Source: CAZMZW01 sp964571135 (GTDB lineage: Bacteria > Chloroflexota > Anaerolineae > Anaerolineales > Anaerolineaceae). Taken from it: 64,000 nt of DNA. Below the pieces are notes generated by a model that ran no database searches, had not been told where the DNA came from, and worked only from the letters and a program-made list of their open reading frames with translations. Positions 51,746 through 59,827 of this stretch are shown one piece after another. Within the stretch, counting starts at the first letter, position 1; each line of letters opens with the position of its first letter. The stretch is from the NCBI GenBank assembly GCA_964571135.1, contig CAZMZW010000002.1, forward strand, positions 1-64,000, given 5' to 3'. A program made the translations under genes and the position numbers.

Positions 51746-52384
51746 TTATTCTATCCGGAATTTAAATACGACCACTTTTCTAAAAGATTTTTCCATCAAA
51801 TCACTTTTTTCCAGGGCGACTTGTTTTTCAAGGTCAGATTTTGATTTACGCGAAAAACAGATAATCATGATTTTATTTTTTTCGATCTTACATTTCAGAT
51901 CGGTGATTCGAGCTGAATGAGCTACATCTAATCCATCCGCCACTCGTAAAATGGCGGCCAGCGTGGTCACTTTTACTTTCTCATCCTCAGTAAGTGCTGA
52001 AAAATGGTCATGGTGATTACTGGGGAGAGCCTTGCGATGATAGCGTGCGATTGAGCCGATGATCAGACGTTCCTTATCATCAAACCGGATCACCTTTGCG
52101 TTAAGGATCATTTTCAATGCTGTTTTATGGTGATCATGATCTCCTTCTGACCATATCCCGATATCATGCAGGATTGCGGCAGAAAGAAGCCAAAAATTCT
52201 CCAATTCTCCAAATTTATGCAGAGATTGAAGTTCGGTAAAAAGACACTGGCAAAGGTGAGCCACTTGCAAAGTGTGTTTTTGGGGATAATTGCAATTTTC
52301 TGCCAGACTGAAAGCAGATTTTAATTGGCTTGTTTGCCTGGTATTTAATCCATGGAAAAAATCATTGGAGTCCATTTGGATCAA
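51746..52384 (-). CDS. HD-domain protein, Ppx/GppA C-terminal type
   Basis: The protein has 212 residues. The HD signature is AILHDIGIWSEGDHDHHK (about 70-87), with a further His in IGSIARYHRKA and ILRVADGLDVAHS. This pattern is that of the C-terminal domain of exopolyphosphatase/pppGpp phosphatase, but the N-terminal actin-like catalytic domain is missing. The start (ATG 52384, or 52375) overlaps the CHAD gene, so both are cotranscribed. A role in polyphosphate or (p)ppGpp metabolism is inferred from context. Confidence 0.72.
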   Translation of the reverse strand: MIQMDSNDFFHGLNTRQTSQLKSAFSLAENCNYPQKHTLQVAHLCQCLFTELQSLHKFGELENFWLLSAAILHDIGIWSEGDHDHHKTALKMILNAKVIRFDDKERLIIGSIARYHRKALPSNHHDHFSALTEDEKVKVTTLAAILRVADGLDVAHSARITDLKCKIEKNKIMIICFSRKSKSDLEKQVALEKSDLMEKSFRKVVVFKFRIE

Positions 52385-53435
52385 CAGGATCTTTCTGGTT
52401 TACTTTAAGTGATGTTTTATTTTTAGATTGTCCTTGAGCTGGTTGGACCGGAGAAAGTTCAAGGTTCGGCTGGGAATTACCCAGCACAGGATTGAAAATA
52501 GATTGGCGTAAGTTGGACCAGATTTCTGCCTGATGCCATTTTTTCCAATTATGTAAAAAAGCATTGTATTGAGAATCCCGTTCACTTAGTCGATTTTCCT
52601 GGAGTATTTGTACTCCTGGAACCAGACGATGAAAAGGACGGGGATTGCCGAAATATTTAATAACCCTGTTTCTCTCATTTTCAAGAAAGACTGGCAAATA
52701 ATTTAACCAGACATCACAATCCCGTATTTCACCCAGATTGGTTTGGACCTGGCGAATTACTTCCAATGGTTTTTCAAGTTGGTCTTTGTAAAGAGGCGCA
52801 AATATTTCCAAAGTGTATCGCAGTCGTTTAGCTGCGATTCTCATCAAATGCAATTCTTTAACATGATCAGGATACGGAAGGTAAATCTCATAAAAAAGAA
52901 ATTCATCCAATCGCTTATTAATGGTATTAAAAGAAAGAAGGAATAATGATGGCTCAAATACTTTTACTAGTTTAGTTTCAGCGTTAGGAGTTTGAAAAAC
53001 CTCTACCATTTTTTGCAAAGAACGTTCTTTTTCCAGTTCATTTAAAGTTTGTTGGAGGAGCTTTTGATGCTTCTCGCGGCGCTGGTTCAAGCGCAACAGA
53101 AGACGGCGGCTTCCGGGTCTGATTACGAGGTTGTCATTCTTCTGGAAAAATGATCTGATGAAATTGAGTTGGACATCCAGATCTCGCGCATTACCAAATG
53201 ATTTGGTCAATTTTCGAATTGAGCGTTCCCAAATCCTATTTTTTTTGGAGGGAAGGACCTGACGAAAAATATCCAGGGCAGCCCTGATGCGTCTTGAGGC
53301 CACCCGTAGATCATGAACATCCTCAATATTATTTCGTTTATGAAAACCCTGGATCGCCTTCTGTAAACTGGAAATATTCTGAGTGATTACGTCTGCTGCA
53401 AAACCAACAATTTGAGGTTGATCGGCATTTTTCAT
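52362..53435 (-). CDS. CHAD-domain protein
   Basis: CHAD (conserved histidine alpha-helical) domains bind inorganic polyphosphate. The protein has 357 residues. The first helical half has VHDLRVASRRIRAALDIFRQVLP and GNARDLDVQL. The second half has ELHLMRIAAKRLRYTLEIFAPLY and GEIRDCDVWLNYL, two matching repeats with the conserved His and Arg/Lys residues. The last 60 or so residues are Gln/Ser/Lys-rich and probably disordered. Its neighbours PhoU and PstB support a phosphate-related role. Confidence 0.88.
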   Translation of the reverse strand: MKNADQPQIVGFAADVITQNISSLQKAIQGFHKRNNIEDVHDLRVASRRIRAALDIFRQVLPSKKNRIWERSIRKLTKSFGNARDLDVQLNFIRSFFQKNDNLVIRPGSRRLLLRLNQRREKHQKLLQQTLNELEKERSLQKMVEVFQTPNAETKLVKVFEPSLFLLSFNTINKRLDEFLFYEIYLPYPDHVKELHLMRIAAKRLRYTLEIFAPLYKDQLEKPLEVIRQVQTNLGEIRDCDVWLNYLPVFLENERNRVIKYFGNPRPFHRLVPGVQILQENRLSERDSQYNAFLHNWKKWHQAEIWSNLRQSIFNPVLGNSQPNLELSPVQPAQGQSKNKTSLKVNQKDPVDPNGLQ

Positions 53436-53492
53436 TGCTAAACTTCCCTAATATGCATTGGGTAGAGGTTCTGTTAGCAAGATACTCGTTAA

Positions 53493-54176
53493 TTATTTTA
53501 ATAGGTGCTTGATCTTACCGCGCAGCTCGGTAAAGATTTCATTGATCGAACGATTGGCATCAATCGAAATAAATTTGAATTCCTGTGCCATACAATCGAA
53601 TTGTTCAATCATACGAGTCTGGTATTGTATAAAACTATCATAAAGGTTATCACTTTTAATAATATCCATTCCGGATTCCCAGTAATTAAAACCACGTCCA
53701 TGCACGATGCGTGTCACCAGGGAAGGGACATCTGCTTTTAAATAGATAACTAATTCTGGCACCAAAGCGAACTGGTAAATGGCGCGAGCCCAGGCTGGAT
53801 CAGCTCCGCGGACAACATCGCGGGCTATGATGGAATAGAAATAACGGTCAGAAAGAACAAAGAAACCGGCTTTAAGAGCTGGGATGATCTGGTTCTCCAG
53901 CCGGTCGGCAAAATCGGTTGCGTAAAAAAGGCTTAGTGTCGTCGGGGTGAGCGTGTGCCCTTTTTTGGCTTCATCCAGTCCGGGCTGGGTGAGTGGTGAA
54001 CGGCGCAATCCGGTATCGGATACTGCAAAACCGTTCTTTTCCAGCCACTTGCGCAATAAGTTGATCTGGGTGGATCGACCGACCCCGTCCATTCCTTCAA
54101 TAACAATTAATTTACCTGGCAGTTCCCCTACATCCTTATATGGAAAACCTGCTCCATAAAATTTTGCATCACTCAT
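53493..54176 (-). CDS. Thymidylate kinase-like protein with Arg in P-loop
   Basis: The protein has 227 residues of the thymidylate-kinase fold. The P-loop reads GMDGVGRST (28-36), with Arg34 in place of the usually invariant Lys. The DR-Y motif SDRYFYS is present, as are FYATDFADRLENQIIPAL and IYLKADVPSLVTRI. The REPGG-type substrate motif of true dTMP kinases is replaced by LRRSPLTQPG. It lies 15 bases downstream of a paralogue with a normal P-loop. It may be a catalytically weak or regulatory partner. Substrate unknown. Confidence 0.8.
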   Translation of the reverse strand: MSDAKFYGAGFPYKDVGELPGKLIVIEGMDGVGRSTQINLLRKWLEKNGFAVSDTGLRRSPLTQPGLDEAKKGHTLTPTTLSLFYATDFADRLENQIIPALKAGFFVLSDRYFYSIIARDVVRGADPAWARAIYQFALVPELVIYLKADVPSLVTRIVHGRGFNYWESGMDIIKSDNLYDSFIQYQTRMIEQFDCMAQEFKFISIDANRSINEIFTELRGKIKHLLK

Positions 54177-54191
54177 TGCATATTCTCCAGG

Positions 54192-54905
54192 TTAAACTGA
54201 CTTGGTTTTGATAGAACGCCGGCCAGATATTGATGGGTGCGGCAGACCTTCCCATCCGGTCAAGGTTTTTTGTACTGATTGGCGAATTTGTTTTTGCTGT
54301 TTATGCACGCTTTGGCTGGCATCAATGATCTGGAAGTTAAATTCATTTAACATACTTTCATATTGATTCAAGATACGCTGTTGGAACAAGCGGAAACTGG
54401 TCGCTTTTTTATCGGATAGACCGAGGTCCATTCCCGCTTCGTAATACTTGATCTTGGCACGTGCGGAGAGAATTCTTTCCACTGCTGTATCCAGAGGTAC
54501 TTGGAAATAAAAAGTAAGATCAGGTTGGAAGGCAAAAGAATAAAGGTTGCGCACCCAGGCTGGGTCCACTCCGCGGGCAACATCCCGTGCAAAACCGGTA
54601 AATGCATATCGGTCAGCCAGGACGATCACACCAGCTTTAAGCTGGGGCAGAAAGAAATTTTCCCAACGGTCGGCAAAATCTGTTGCCTGAATAAGACTAA
54701 AAGTTGTAGGAGTGAACATACGCTCATGTTTACCCAGCCGGGTGGTGCTGCGCACCAATGGAGAGGAATTCCATTGGCTGAAATAGACCGATTTGCCCTG
54801 GCTTTGCAGCCATTTGTATAACAAATCTATCTGCGTGGATTTCCCGCTTCCGTCGATTCCTTCCACTACAATCAATTTTCCCTTACATGGATTTGGTTTT
54901 AACAT
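54192..54905 (-). CDS. Thymidylate kinase-like protein with intact P-loop
   Basis: The protein has 237 residues. The P-loop is GIDGSGKST (16-24, Lys22), the DR-Y motif is LADRYAFTG, and IQATDFADRWENFFLPQL aligns with the downstream paralogue. Like that paralogue it lacks REPGG and has QWNSSPLVRSTTRLG in its place, so it may not be the housekeeping dTMP kinase. The basic tail (SGRRSIKTKSV) is extra. A TATAAT on the - strand at 54941-54946 could serve this gene. Confidence 0.83.
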   Translation of the reverse strand: MLKPNPCKGKLIVVEGIDGSGKSTQIDLLYKWLQSQGKSVYFSQWNSSPLVRSTTRLGKHERMFTPTTFSLIQATDFADRWENFFLPQLKAGVIVLADRYAFTGFARDVARGVDPAWVRNLYSFAFQPDLTFYFQVPLDTAVERILSARAKIKYYEAGMDLGLSDKKATSFRLFQQRILNQYESMLNEFNFQIIDASQSVHKQQKQIRQSVQKTLTGWEGLPHPSISGRRSIKTKSV

Positions 54906-54957
54906 AAGACCCGGTCTTTCTTATCAAAAAGTATAATTCAATTATAGCAAATATTAA

Positions 54958-54981
54958 AAAGCTGGCAAATATGCCAGCTTT
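54958..54981 (-). terminator. Terminator after phoU
   Basis: AAAGCTGGCA (54958-54967) pairs with TGCCAGCTTT (54972-54981) around a four-base loop. On the - strand the stem is followed by TTTTTAATATTT. It lies 24 bases after the phoU stop and separates pstB-phoU from the kinase genes. Confidence 0.82.
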
Positions 54982-55005
54982 AATGATTAAAATGCGGTTA
55001 ATAGT

Positions 55006-55701
55006 TTAGAAAACATCATCTATTCTTTCTTCATCCTCATCATCACCAGAATCGAATTCCAGTAATTCACCTGTAGCAATGAAAATTGTTCGTTCACAAA
55101 TGTTTGATACACGGTCTGCGAATCTTTCCAAATTATGAACAACCCACAAGATGAGATTAGCCTGGTCAATAATTGCCGGATTGGCGATCATGGAATTGAT
55201 GATCGTATGGTAGGCACTATTAAAAAGATCATCGACGGCCACATCTTCTTTAGGTATGGCGATGGCTTTTTTAGTATCTTCATCAATAAAGGAGGTCAAT
55301 GCCCGGTGAAGCATATCCACTCCTAGTTCAGCCATTTTTTCAATTTCTTTCATTGGGATGGGGGTATCCGAGATCCCAAGGCGTAAATTGGTCTTCGCGA
55401 TACCTTTGGCGTAATCACCCATTCTTTCCAACTCATTGGCGACAATTAACATGGCTGCCATTCGTCGTAAATCGTGTGCGAAAGGTTGTTGGGTTGCCAT
55501 TAAGATCATAATGGCATTTTCGATGGCATATCGTTTTCCATTAATGGTTTCGTCAAAGGTGATTACTTCATGCGAGAGTTTTTGATCCCGATTCTTTAGA
55601 GCAGCGACACTTTTCAGAATGGCCTGTTCCACCATGCTGTCCAAGGTCAGAAGTTCATCCTGTACTTTGCTGATTTGAGAATCCAACGTTTCGCGCGGCA
55701 T
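55006..55701 (-). CDS. phoU: Phosphate transport regulator PhoU
   Basis: PhoU links the Pst transporter to Pho signalling. The protein has 231 residues with two three-helix repeats. It shows the metal-binding motif versions ANELERMGDYAKGIAKT and VHNLERFADRVSNICERTIF, matching the E/DxxxD patterns. The C-terminus is acidic (FDSGDDEDEERIDDVF), longer than usual. It is 25 bases downstream of pstB. No PhoR/PhoB pair is in the window. Confidence 0.94.
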   Translation of the reverse strand: MPRETLDSQISKVQDELLTLDSMVEQAILKSVAALKNRDQKLSHEVITFDETINGKRYAIENAIMILMATQQPFAHDLRRMAAMLIVANELERMGDYAKGIAKTNLRLGISDTPIPMKEIEKMAELGVDMLHRALTSFIDEDTKKAIAIPKEDVAVDDLFNSAYHTIINSMIANPAIIDQANLILWVVHNLERFADRVSNICERTIFIATGELLEFDSGDDEDEERIDDVF

Positions 55702-55725
55702 AATACCTCTTTAAGTAATTATAGT

Positions 55726-56592
55726 CTACCCAAATCGACCAGTAATGTAATCTTCTGTACGTTTTTCCACCGGGCGGGTAAATATCTGGCTGGTTTGGCC
55801 ATACTCCACCATGATTCCAGCGCGGTCTGCATCCATCGTAAAAAAGGCGGTGTAATCGGATGCCCGGGCAGCCTGCTGCATGTTATGGGTGACGATGATG
55901 ATTGAATATTGCTGCGATAGTTCACGCATCAGATCTTCAATTTTCAGCGTGGCAATTGGGTCAAGAGCGGAGCAGGGCTCATCCATTAAAATTACTTCGG
56001 GTTCAATGGCAATTGCCCGCGCAATGCATAGTCGTTGTTGTTGACCACCAGAAAATGAAAAAGCACTTTGTTTTAATTTATCCTTGACCTCATCCCAAAG
56101 GGCTGCGTGGCGTAAACTTTTTTCAACAACTTCATCAAGATCAGCCTGTTTTGTCACGCCATAAAGACGCGGACCAAATGCTACATTATCATAAACACTC
56201 TTGGGAAATGGATTCGGCCGTTGAAAAACCATTCCAATGCGCTTGCGCAGATAAACCACATCCACACTTTTATCATAAATATTTTTTCCTTCGAAGAGAA
56301 TGGCTCCTTCAATATGAGAATTGGAGATCAAATCATTCATGCGATTGAAACAACGAATGAGTGTTGATTTTCCACATCCTGAAGGGCCAATGATCGCGGT
56401 AATCTTATTTTGAAGTGCAGAAAAAGAGACATTTTTCAAGGCTCTGAAATCACCATAAAAAAATGATAAGTCTTTTACAACCACGATTGGTTTTTTCTCA
56501 GCGCCATTAATATGCTGACCAACCTCAGCATATTCCTTGGTCTCGAAATGCTCTTTTAAGTGTGTTTTGAATAGTGGTGATGGCTTATCCAT
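55726..56592 (-). CDS. pstB: Phosphate ABC transporter ATPase PstB
   Basis: PstB drives high-affinity phosphate import with PstS, PstC and PstA. The protein has 288 residues, with about 30 extra at the N-terminus. Walker A is GPSGCGKST, the Q-loop is FQRPNPFPKSVYDNVAFGPRLYG (typical PstB), the signature is FSGGQQQR, and Walker B is VILMDEPCSALDP. The start overlaps the preceding glycosyltransferase stop by 8 bases. pstS, pstC and pstA are not present in the window, so they are elsewhere or PstB serves another membrane partner. Confidence 0.94.
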   Translation of the reverse strand: MDKPSPLFKTHLKEHFETKEYAEVGQHINGAEKKPIVVVKDLSFFYGDFRALKNVSFSALQNKITAIIGPSGCGKSTLIRCFNRMNDLISNSHIEGAILFEGKNIYDKSVDVVYLRKRIGMVFQRPNPFPKSVYDNVAFGPRLYGVTKQADLDEVVEKSLRHAALWDEVKDKLKQSAFSFSGGQQQRLCIARAIAIEPEVILMDEPCSALDPIATLKIEDLMRELSQQYSIIIVTHNMQQAARASDYTAFFTMDADRAGIMVEYGQTSQIFTRPVEKRTEDYITGRFG

Positions 56593-57826
56593 TTATTTCC
56601 CTTTCGCTTCTTTTCTGATCTACCAATAGCTCCTTAAAAACATCAATGAATTGATCTGCTAATGCAGAACGATTAAACTCTTTTATTACACAATCTCTGC
56701 CCGCTTTTCCCATTTGTATCGCTTCAACAATATGCGTTGAAAGCCAGATAGACTTATCAGCCAGGTCATTTGGATTACCGGGTTCGACAAACAAACCGCA
56801 TTTTGCATCTTCCACAACCTTGCGGATCACGCCATTAATCACCAGTAAAACTGGTCTTCCAGCAGCCATATAATCAAATACTTTATTGGGGTAAGTGGTT
56901 TTATAGAGTTCAAGCGGTTTGAGAATTGCAATGCAGGCATCTGCGGCTGAGAATACTTCAGCGATCTGGTTTTTGGATACAGGATCCATGAAAGTGAGAT
57001 TTGAAAGATTTATTTCATGAGCTTTTTGCCGCAGTGCGGATTTTTCCTTGCCGTCTCCAACCAGAATAAAATGAATTTTCGAATTGCTGGTTAAAAGTTT
57101 GGCAGATTGCAGTACGACCTGCAGATCATTTGAAATGCCGTGAGCGCCTGCATAGATAATCAGGAACTGGTTATCAAAACCATTCTTTTTTCTGAAAGTG
57201 ATTCCTTTTTCCTGGGGTTTGAACATGCCCGCATCAGAACCGTTAGGGATCATTTTCACACGATTTGCGCCCTTATTTTTCACATGCTCTATGTACCCTG
57301 GAGAATTGACCACAACAAGGTCCGCATGCCGGTATAAGAAACTTTCCAGCCAGAGCGATAAGCTTATCAAGACTGGACTGCGCAAAACACCGACTTCAAT
57401 AGCAAAAGCCGGCCACAGGTCACGCACTTCAAGCAAAAAGGGCACTCGCTTCAATCGGGCTATTAACCAGGCGGTGAATGATTGAAAGATGGGCGGGGAT
57501 GTACCCCAGACTAGATCCACCTGCTTCACTTGCAGGCTTTTAATAAAAGATGAACCCATGAACGTAATGAAATTTATTACCCGGTGGATAAAACTCTTAT
57601 GCAAAGCCGGATAGGCATAAGTACGGAAAATCTTTAAACCAATTGAAGGGTTTTGTTTTTTTTGGGCAGAATTGGTACTTTTTTGACCAGTCAAGTAGCT
57701 GATGGGACTGGTTATGATGGTCACCTGATGACCTTTTGAAATTAGATGAGTTGCAATCTCAAAATGGCGGGTTCCCCCGGCTTCATCAAGCGCAGTAAAT
57801 GCCTGGTGGATTAATAGAATATGCAT
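56585..57826 (-). CDS. Glycosyltransferase family 4, WcaI/WbuB-like
   Basis: The protein has 413 residues and the two Rossmann halves of a GT-B enzyme. The N-terminal half has DEAGGTRHFEIATHLISKGHQVTIIT. The linker and C-half have MIPNGSDAGMFKP, IYAGAHGISNDLQVVL and YPNKVFDYMAAGRPVLLVI, and a nucleotide-sugar-binding region follows (VEPGNPNDLADK). It resembles exopolysaccharide transferases. The neighbours, a heparinase-like protein and an oxidoreductase upstream, support a surface polysaccharide role. Confidence 0.86.
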   Translation of the reverse strand: MHILLIHQAFTALDEAGGTRHFEIATHLISKGHQVTIITSPISYLTGQKSTNSAQKKQNPSIGLKIFRTYAYPALHKSFIHRVINFITFMGSSFIKSLQVKQVDLVWGTSPPIFQSFTAWLIARLKRVPFLLEVRDLWPAFAIEVGVLRSPVLISLSLWLESFLYRHADLVVVNSPGYIEHVKNKGANRVKMIPNGSDAGMFKPQEKGITFRKKNGFDNQFLIIYAGAHGISNDLQVVLQSAKLLTSNSKIHFILVGDGKEKSALRQKAHEINLSNLTFMDPVSKNQIAEVFSAADACIAILKPLELYKTTYPNKVFDYMAAGRPVLLVINGVIRKVVEDAKCGLFVEPGNPNDLADKSIWLSTHIVEAIQMGKAGRDCVIKEFNRSALADQFIDVFKELLVDQKRSEREING

Positions 57827-57858
57827 ACGAATAGATTTTACCTGCGATTTTGATGAGT

Positions 57859-59808
57859 TTACTTTTCAAGAATCTGCCATAGAGATGTTATTTGTAACGG
57901 TGCAACAAAATTTATACTATAAGTAAATGAAAGGGCAGTATCCTTATGGTTATAAGTGGAAGAAAACCATCCGAAAATGGGTGAGGATGATTTCTTTAAT
58001 AATAAGGATTTTCCACAGCGAATGACATCAATCTCAGGTTTTTTATTTCCTTGTTGAAAAACAGTAAGAGTCACTTTTCCAAAAGGAGCTTTCAACGTAA
58101 TCGAAGCGCCATTCAAATCCCAGGGCCAATCTGGGAGGAGCCAATGCAGGCAGGCAAAGTGTTCCTTTGGATTGGATGAGGTGTCTTCAAGATTATCCAG
58201 TACTTCCCATTTTGAGGGATTATTGAATTTAATTTCACGCTGATGGGTGATTCCTAATGCTTTATATCCATTGTGCTCTGCTTTGATAGTATTTTCTTTA
58301 GGGTCAAATTTAATAACATTTGCTTGTGCCCAATCCAGCCATAGGAATTTACCGGCGCGCTGCATCTGATTGAGTCCATCAATGGTGATCGTATTATGTA
58401 CCTGGGTCTGTGCCAAAGCATTTTCCCAGGGGGGAGGAGCATTATACAGAAAAGTGCCGGCGTCCATAGCCAGGTTGTAACTTTGATGCCAGAAATCTGC
58501 ATGTAATTGGTCTGCATGAGCCGGACGGCTGTGATATTTTATAGATTGAATATAAACACGACTTTTAGAATTGCCTAACCAGGGAACGCCATCAGTGTGC
58601 CAGGAATTAAAAACCTTAACCCGGTTGGGTGAAATGGGCAAATCCAGCCAGAGACTGTTTTCATCCCAGATACCAGGAGGCATCACCGCTTCTTTTAGGA
58701 ATGAACGGCTGGCTGCCTGAGCCACCGGTCTGAAATCAAAATATGAGCATTGTGAAAGCGGCAAAATATTGGCACCATCATTATGCCCAAGGTTAGGGAC
58801 ATGTCCGTTGGAGGGTTCAACGTAATTTAATAAATATTTGGTCGCGTGGGTTAATTTTTCCAATGTTGGGTTTGGCAATTTCTCATTGTTGGTTCTGGCG
58901 AGATAGTCCATCCAAAGAGATGCTTGCAGCATCAGCCGATGATAATTGAGGCTATGTTGAATATATTCTCCATTTTCACTGATCTGTGTCTGTATGGCAT
59001 GATTGAACCATTCCCATCCCTGTGCTTTCCACTGCCGGGCGATCGGAAGGGACTTGAAGAATGAGCCGGCAGTATATAATCCAACCGCTTCAGAAACGAG
59101 ATGGTTATTATTTTGGGCGCGGGCGTAAACCAATGTCGGCGGAATACGTTTGGCATGCATGTAAATCGAAGCCAGAAGCATCAGCAATCGTTGCGAAGTT
59201 GCAGATTTTGAATTCCTGAGAATCGACCCTGCAAAAACCAACGCGATCAAGCGCAGGGCAACTTCCTGAGCTGAACTCCAGTTAGGTCCGGAATTGAAAG
59301 GATTAGCAGCGGTGAATTCATCAAATTTTTTCCAAAAATATTGCGCATAGATTTCGTTATTTGAAAGTGAATAAGCTCGGGCCAGTGTAAATGCCCAGCC
59401 AAACCGGGCTGGTTCCCAGGTTATTTTTATATCCTGGTTTTCAGCCACCGCTTTTCCAAGTTCATAAGCAGTCCAGTGGGGAAGATCTGCAGGGTTCTTA
59501 TTATTAAAGGAAAAGGGTTCTGGTTGCCCCCCAAAGTAACGATAGCTATCATTCAGGATCTCATCGGCTTCTTTTAAAAGATCCTTTTTTTCAAATGAAA
59601 GGACATTCTGAAGAATTTTTTTATCCGGTGTTTGGATTGGCCAGATTATTTGATCAGCGGATAAGTCTGGAATAGGTAAAAAAAAGCTTGAGGGCGTGAC
59701 CCGGCGGTAATGACCGCTCCACAGGCCAAAACGATAAATTCCATAAAGGATGCTGTAATTCAGTCCCAATTGGGATGCCGATTTTATTGAAAGGGCTAAC
59801 TTATTCAT
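57859..59808 (-). CDS. Heparinase II/III-like protein
   Basis: The protein has 649 residues. An N-terminal alpha-toroid (about residues 100-380) has the typical LARAYSLSNNEIYAQYFWKKF and QNNNHLVSEAVGLYTAG. The C-terminal beta-sandwich has SRPAHADQLHADFWHQSYNLAMDAGTFLYN, the Heparinase_II/III signature. No signal peptide is obvious, so it may act in the cytoplasm or be processed unusually. It is paired with the two-domain oxidoreductase upstream (19 bases), a pairing seen in polysaccharide loci. Confidence 0.84.
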   Translation of the reverse strand: MNKLALSIKSASQLGLNYSILYGIYRFGLWSGHYRRVTPSSFFLPIPDLSADQIIWPIQTPDKKILQNVLSFEKKDLLKEADEILNDSYRYFGGQPEPFSFNNKNPADLPHWTAYELGKAVAENQDIKITWEPARFGWAFTLARAYSLSNNEIYAQYFWKKFDEFTAANPFNSGPNWSSAQEVALRLIALVFAGSILRNSKSATSQRLLMLLASIYMHAKRIPPTLVYARAQNNNHLVSEAVGLYTAGSFFKSLPIARQWKAQGWEWFNHAIQTQISENGEYIQHSLNYHRLMLQASLWMDYLARTNNEKLPNPTLEKLTHATKYLLNYVEPSNGHVPNLGHNDGANILPLSQCSYFDFRPVAQAASRSFLKEAVMPPGIWDENSLWLDLPISPNRVKVFNSWHTDGVPWLGNSKSRVYIQSIKYHSRPAHADQLHADFWHQSYNLAMDAGTFLYNAPPPWENALAQTQVHNTITIDGLNQMQRAGKFLWLDWAQANVIKFDPKENTIKAEHNGYKALGITHQREIKFNNPSKWEVLDNLEDTSSNPKEHFACLHWLLPDWPWDLNGASITLKAPFGKVTLTVFQQGNKKPEIDVIRCGKSLLLKKSSSPIFGWFSSTYNHKDTALSFTYSINFVAPLQITSLWQILEK

Positions 59809-59827
59809 CCTGGATGTTTGAACGATT

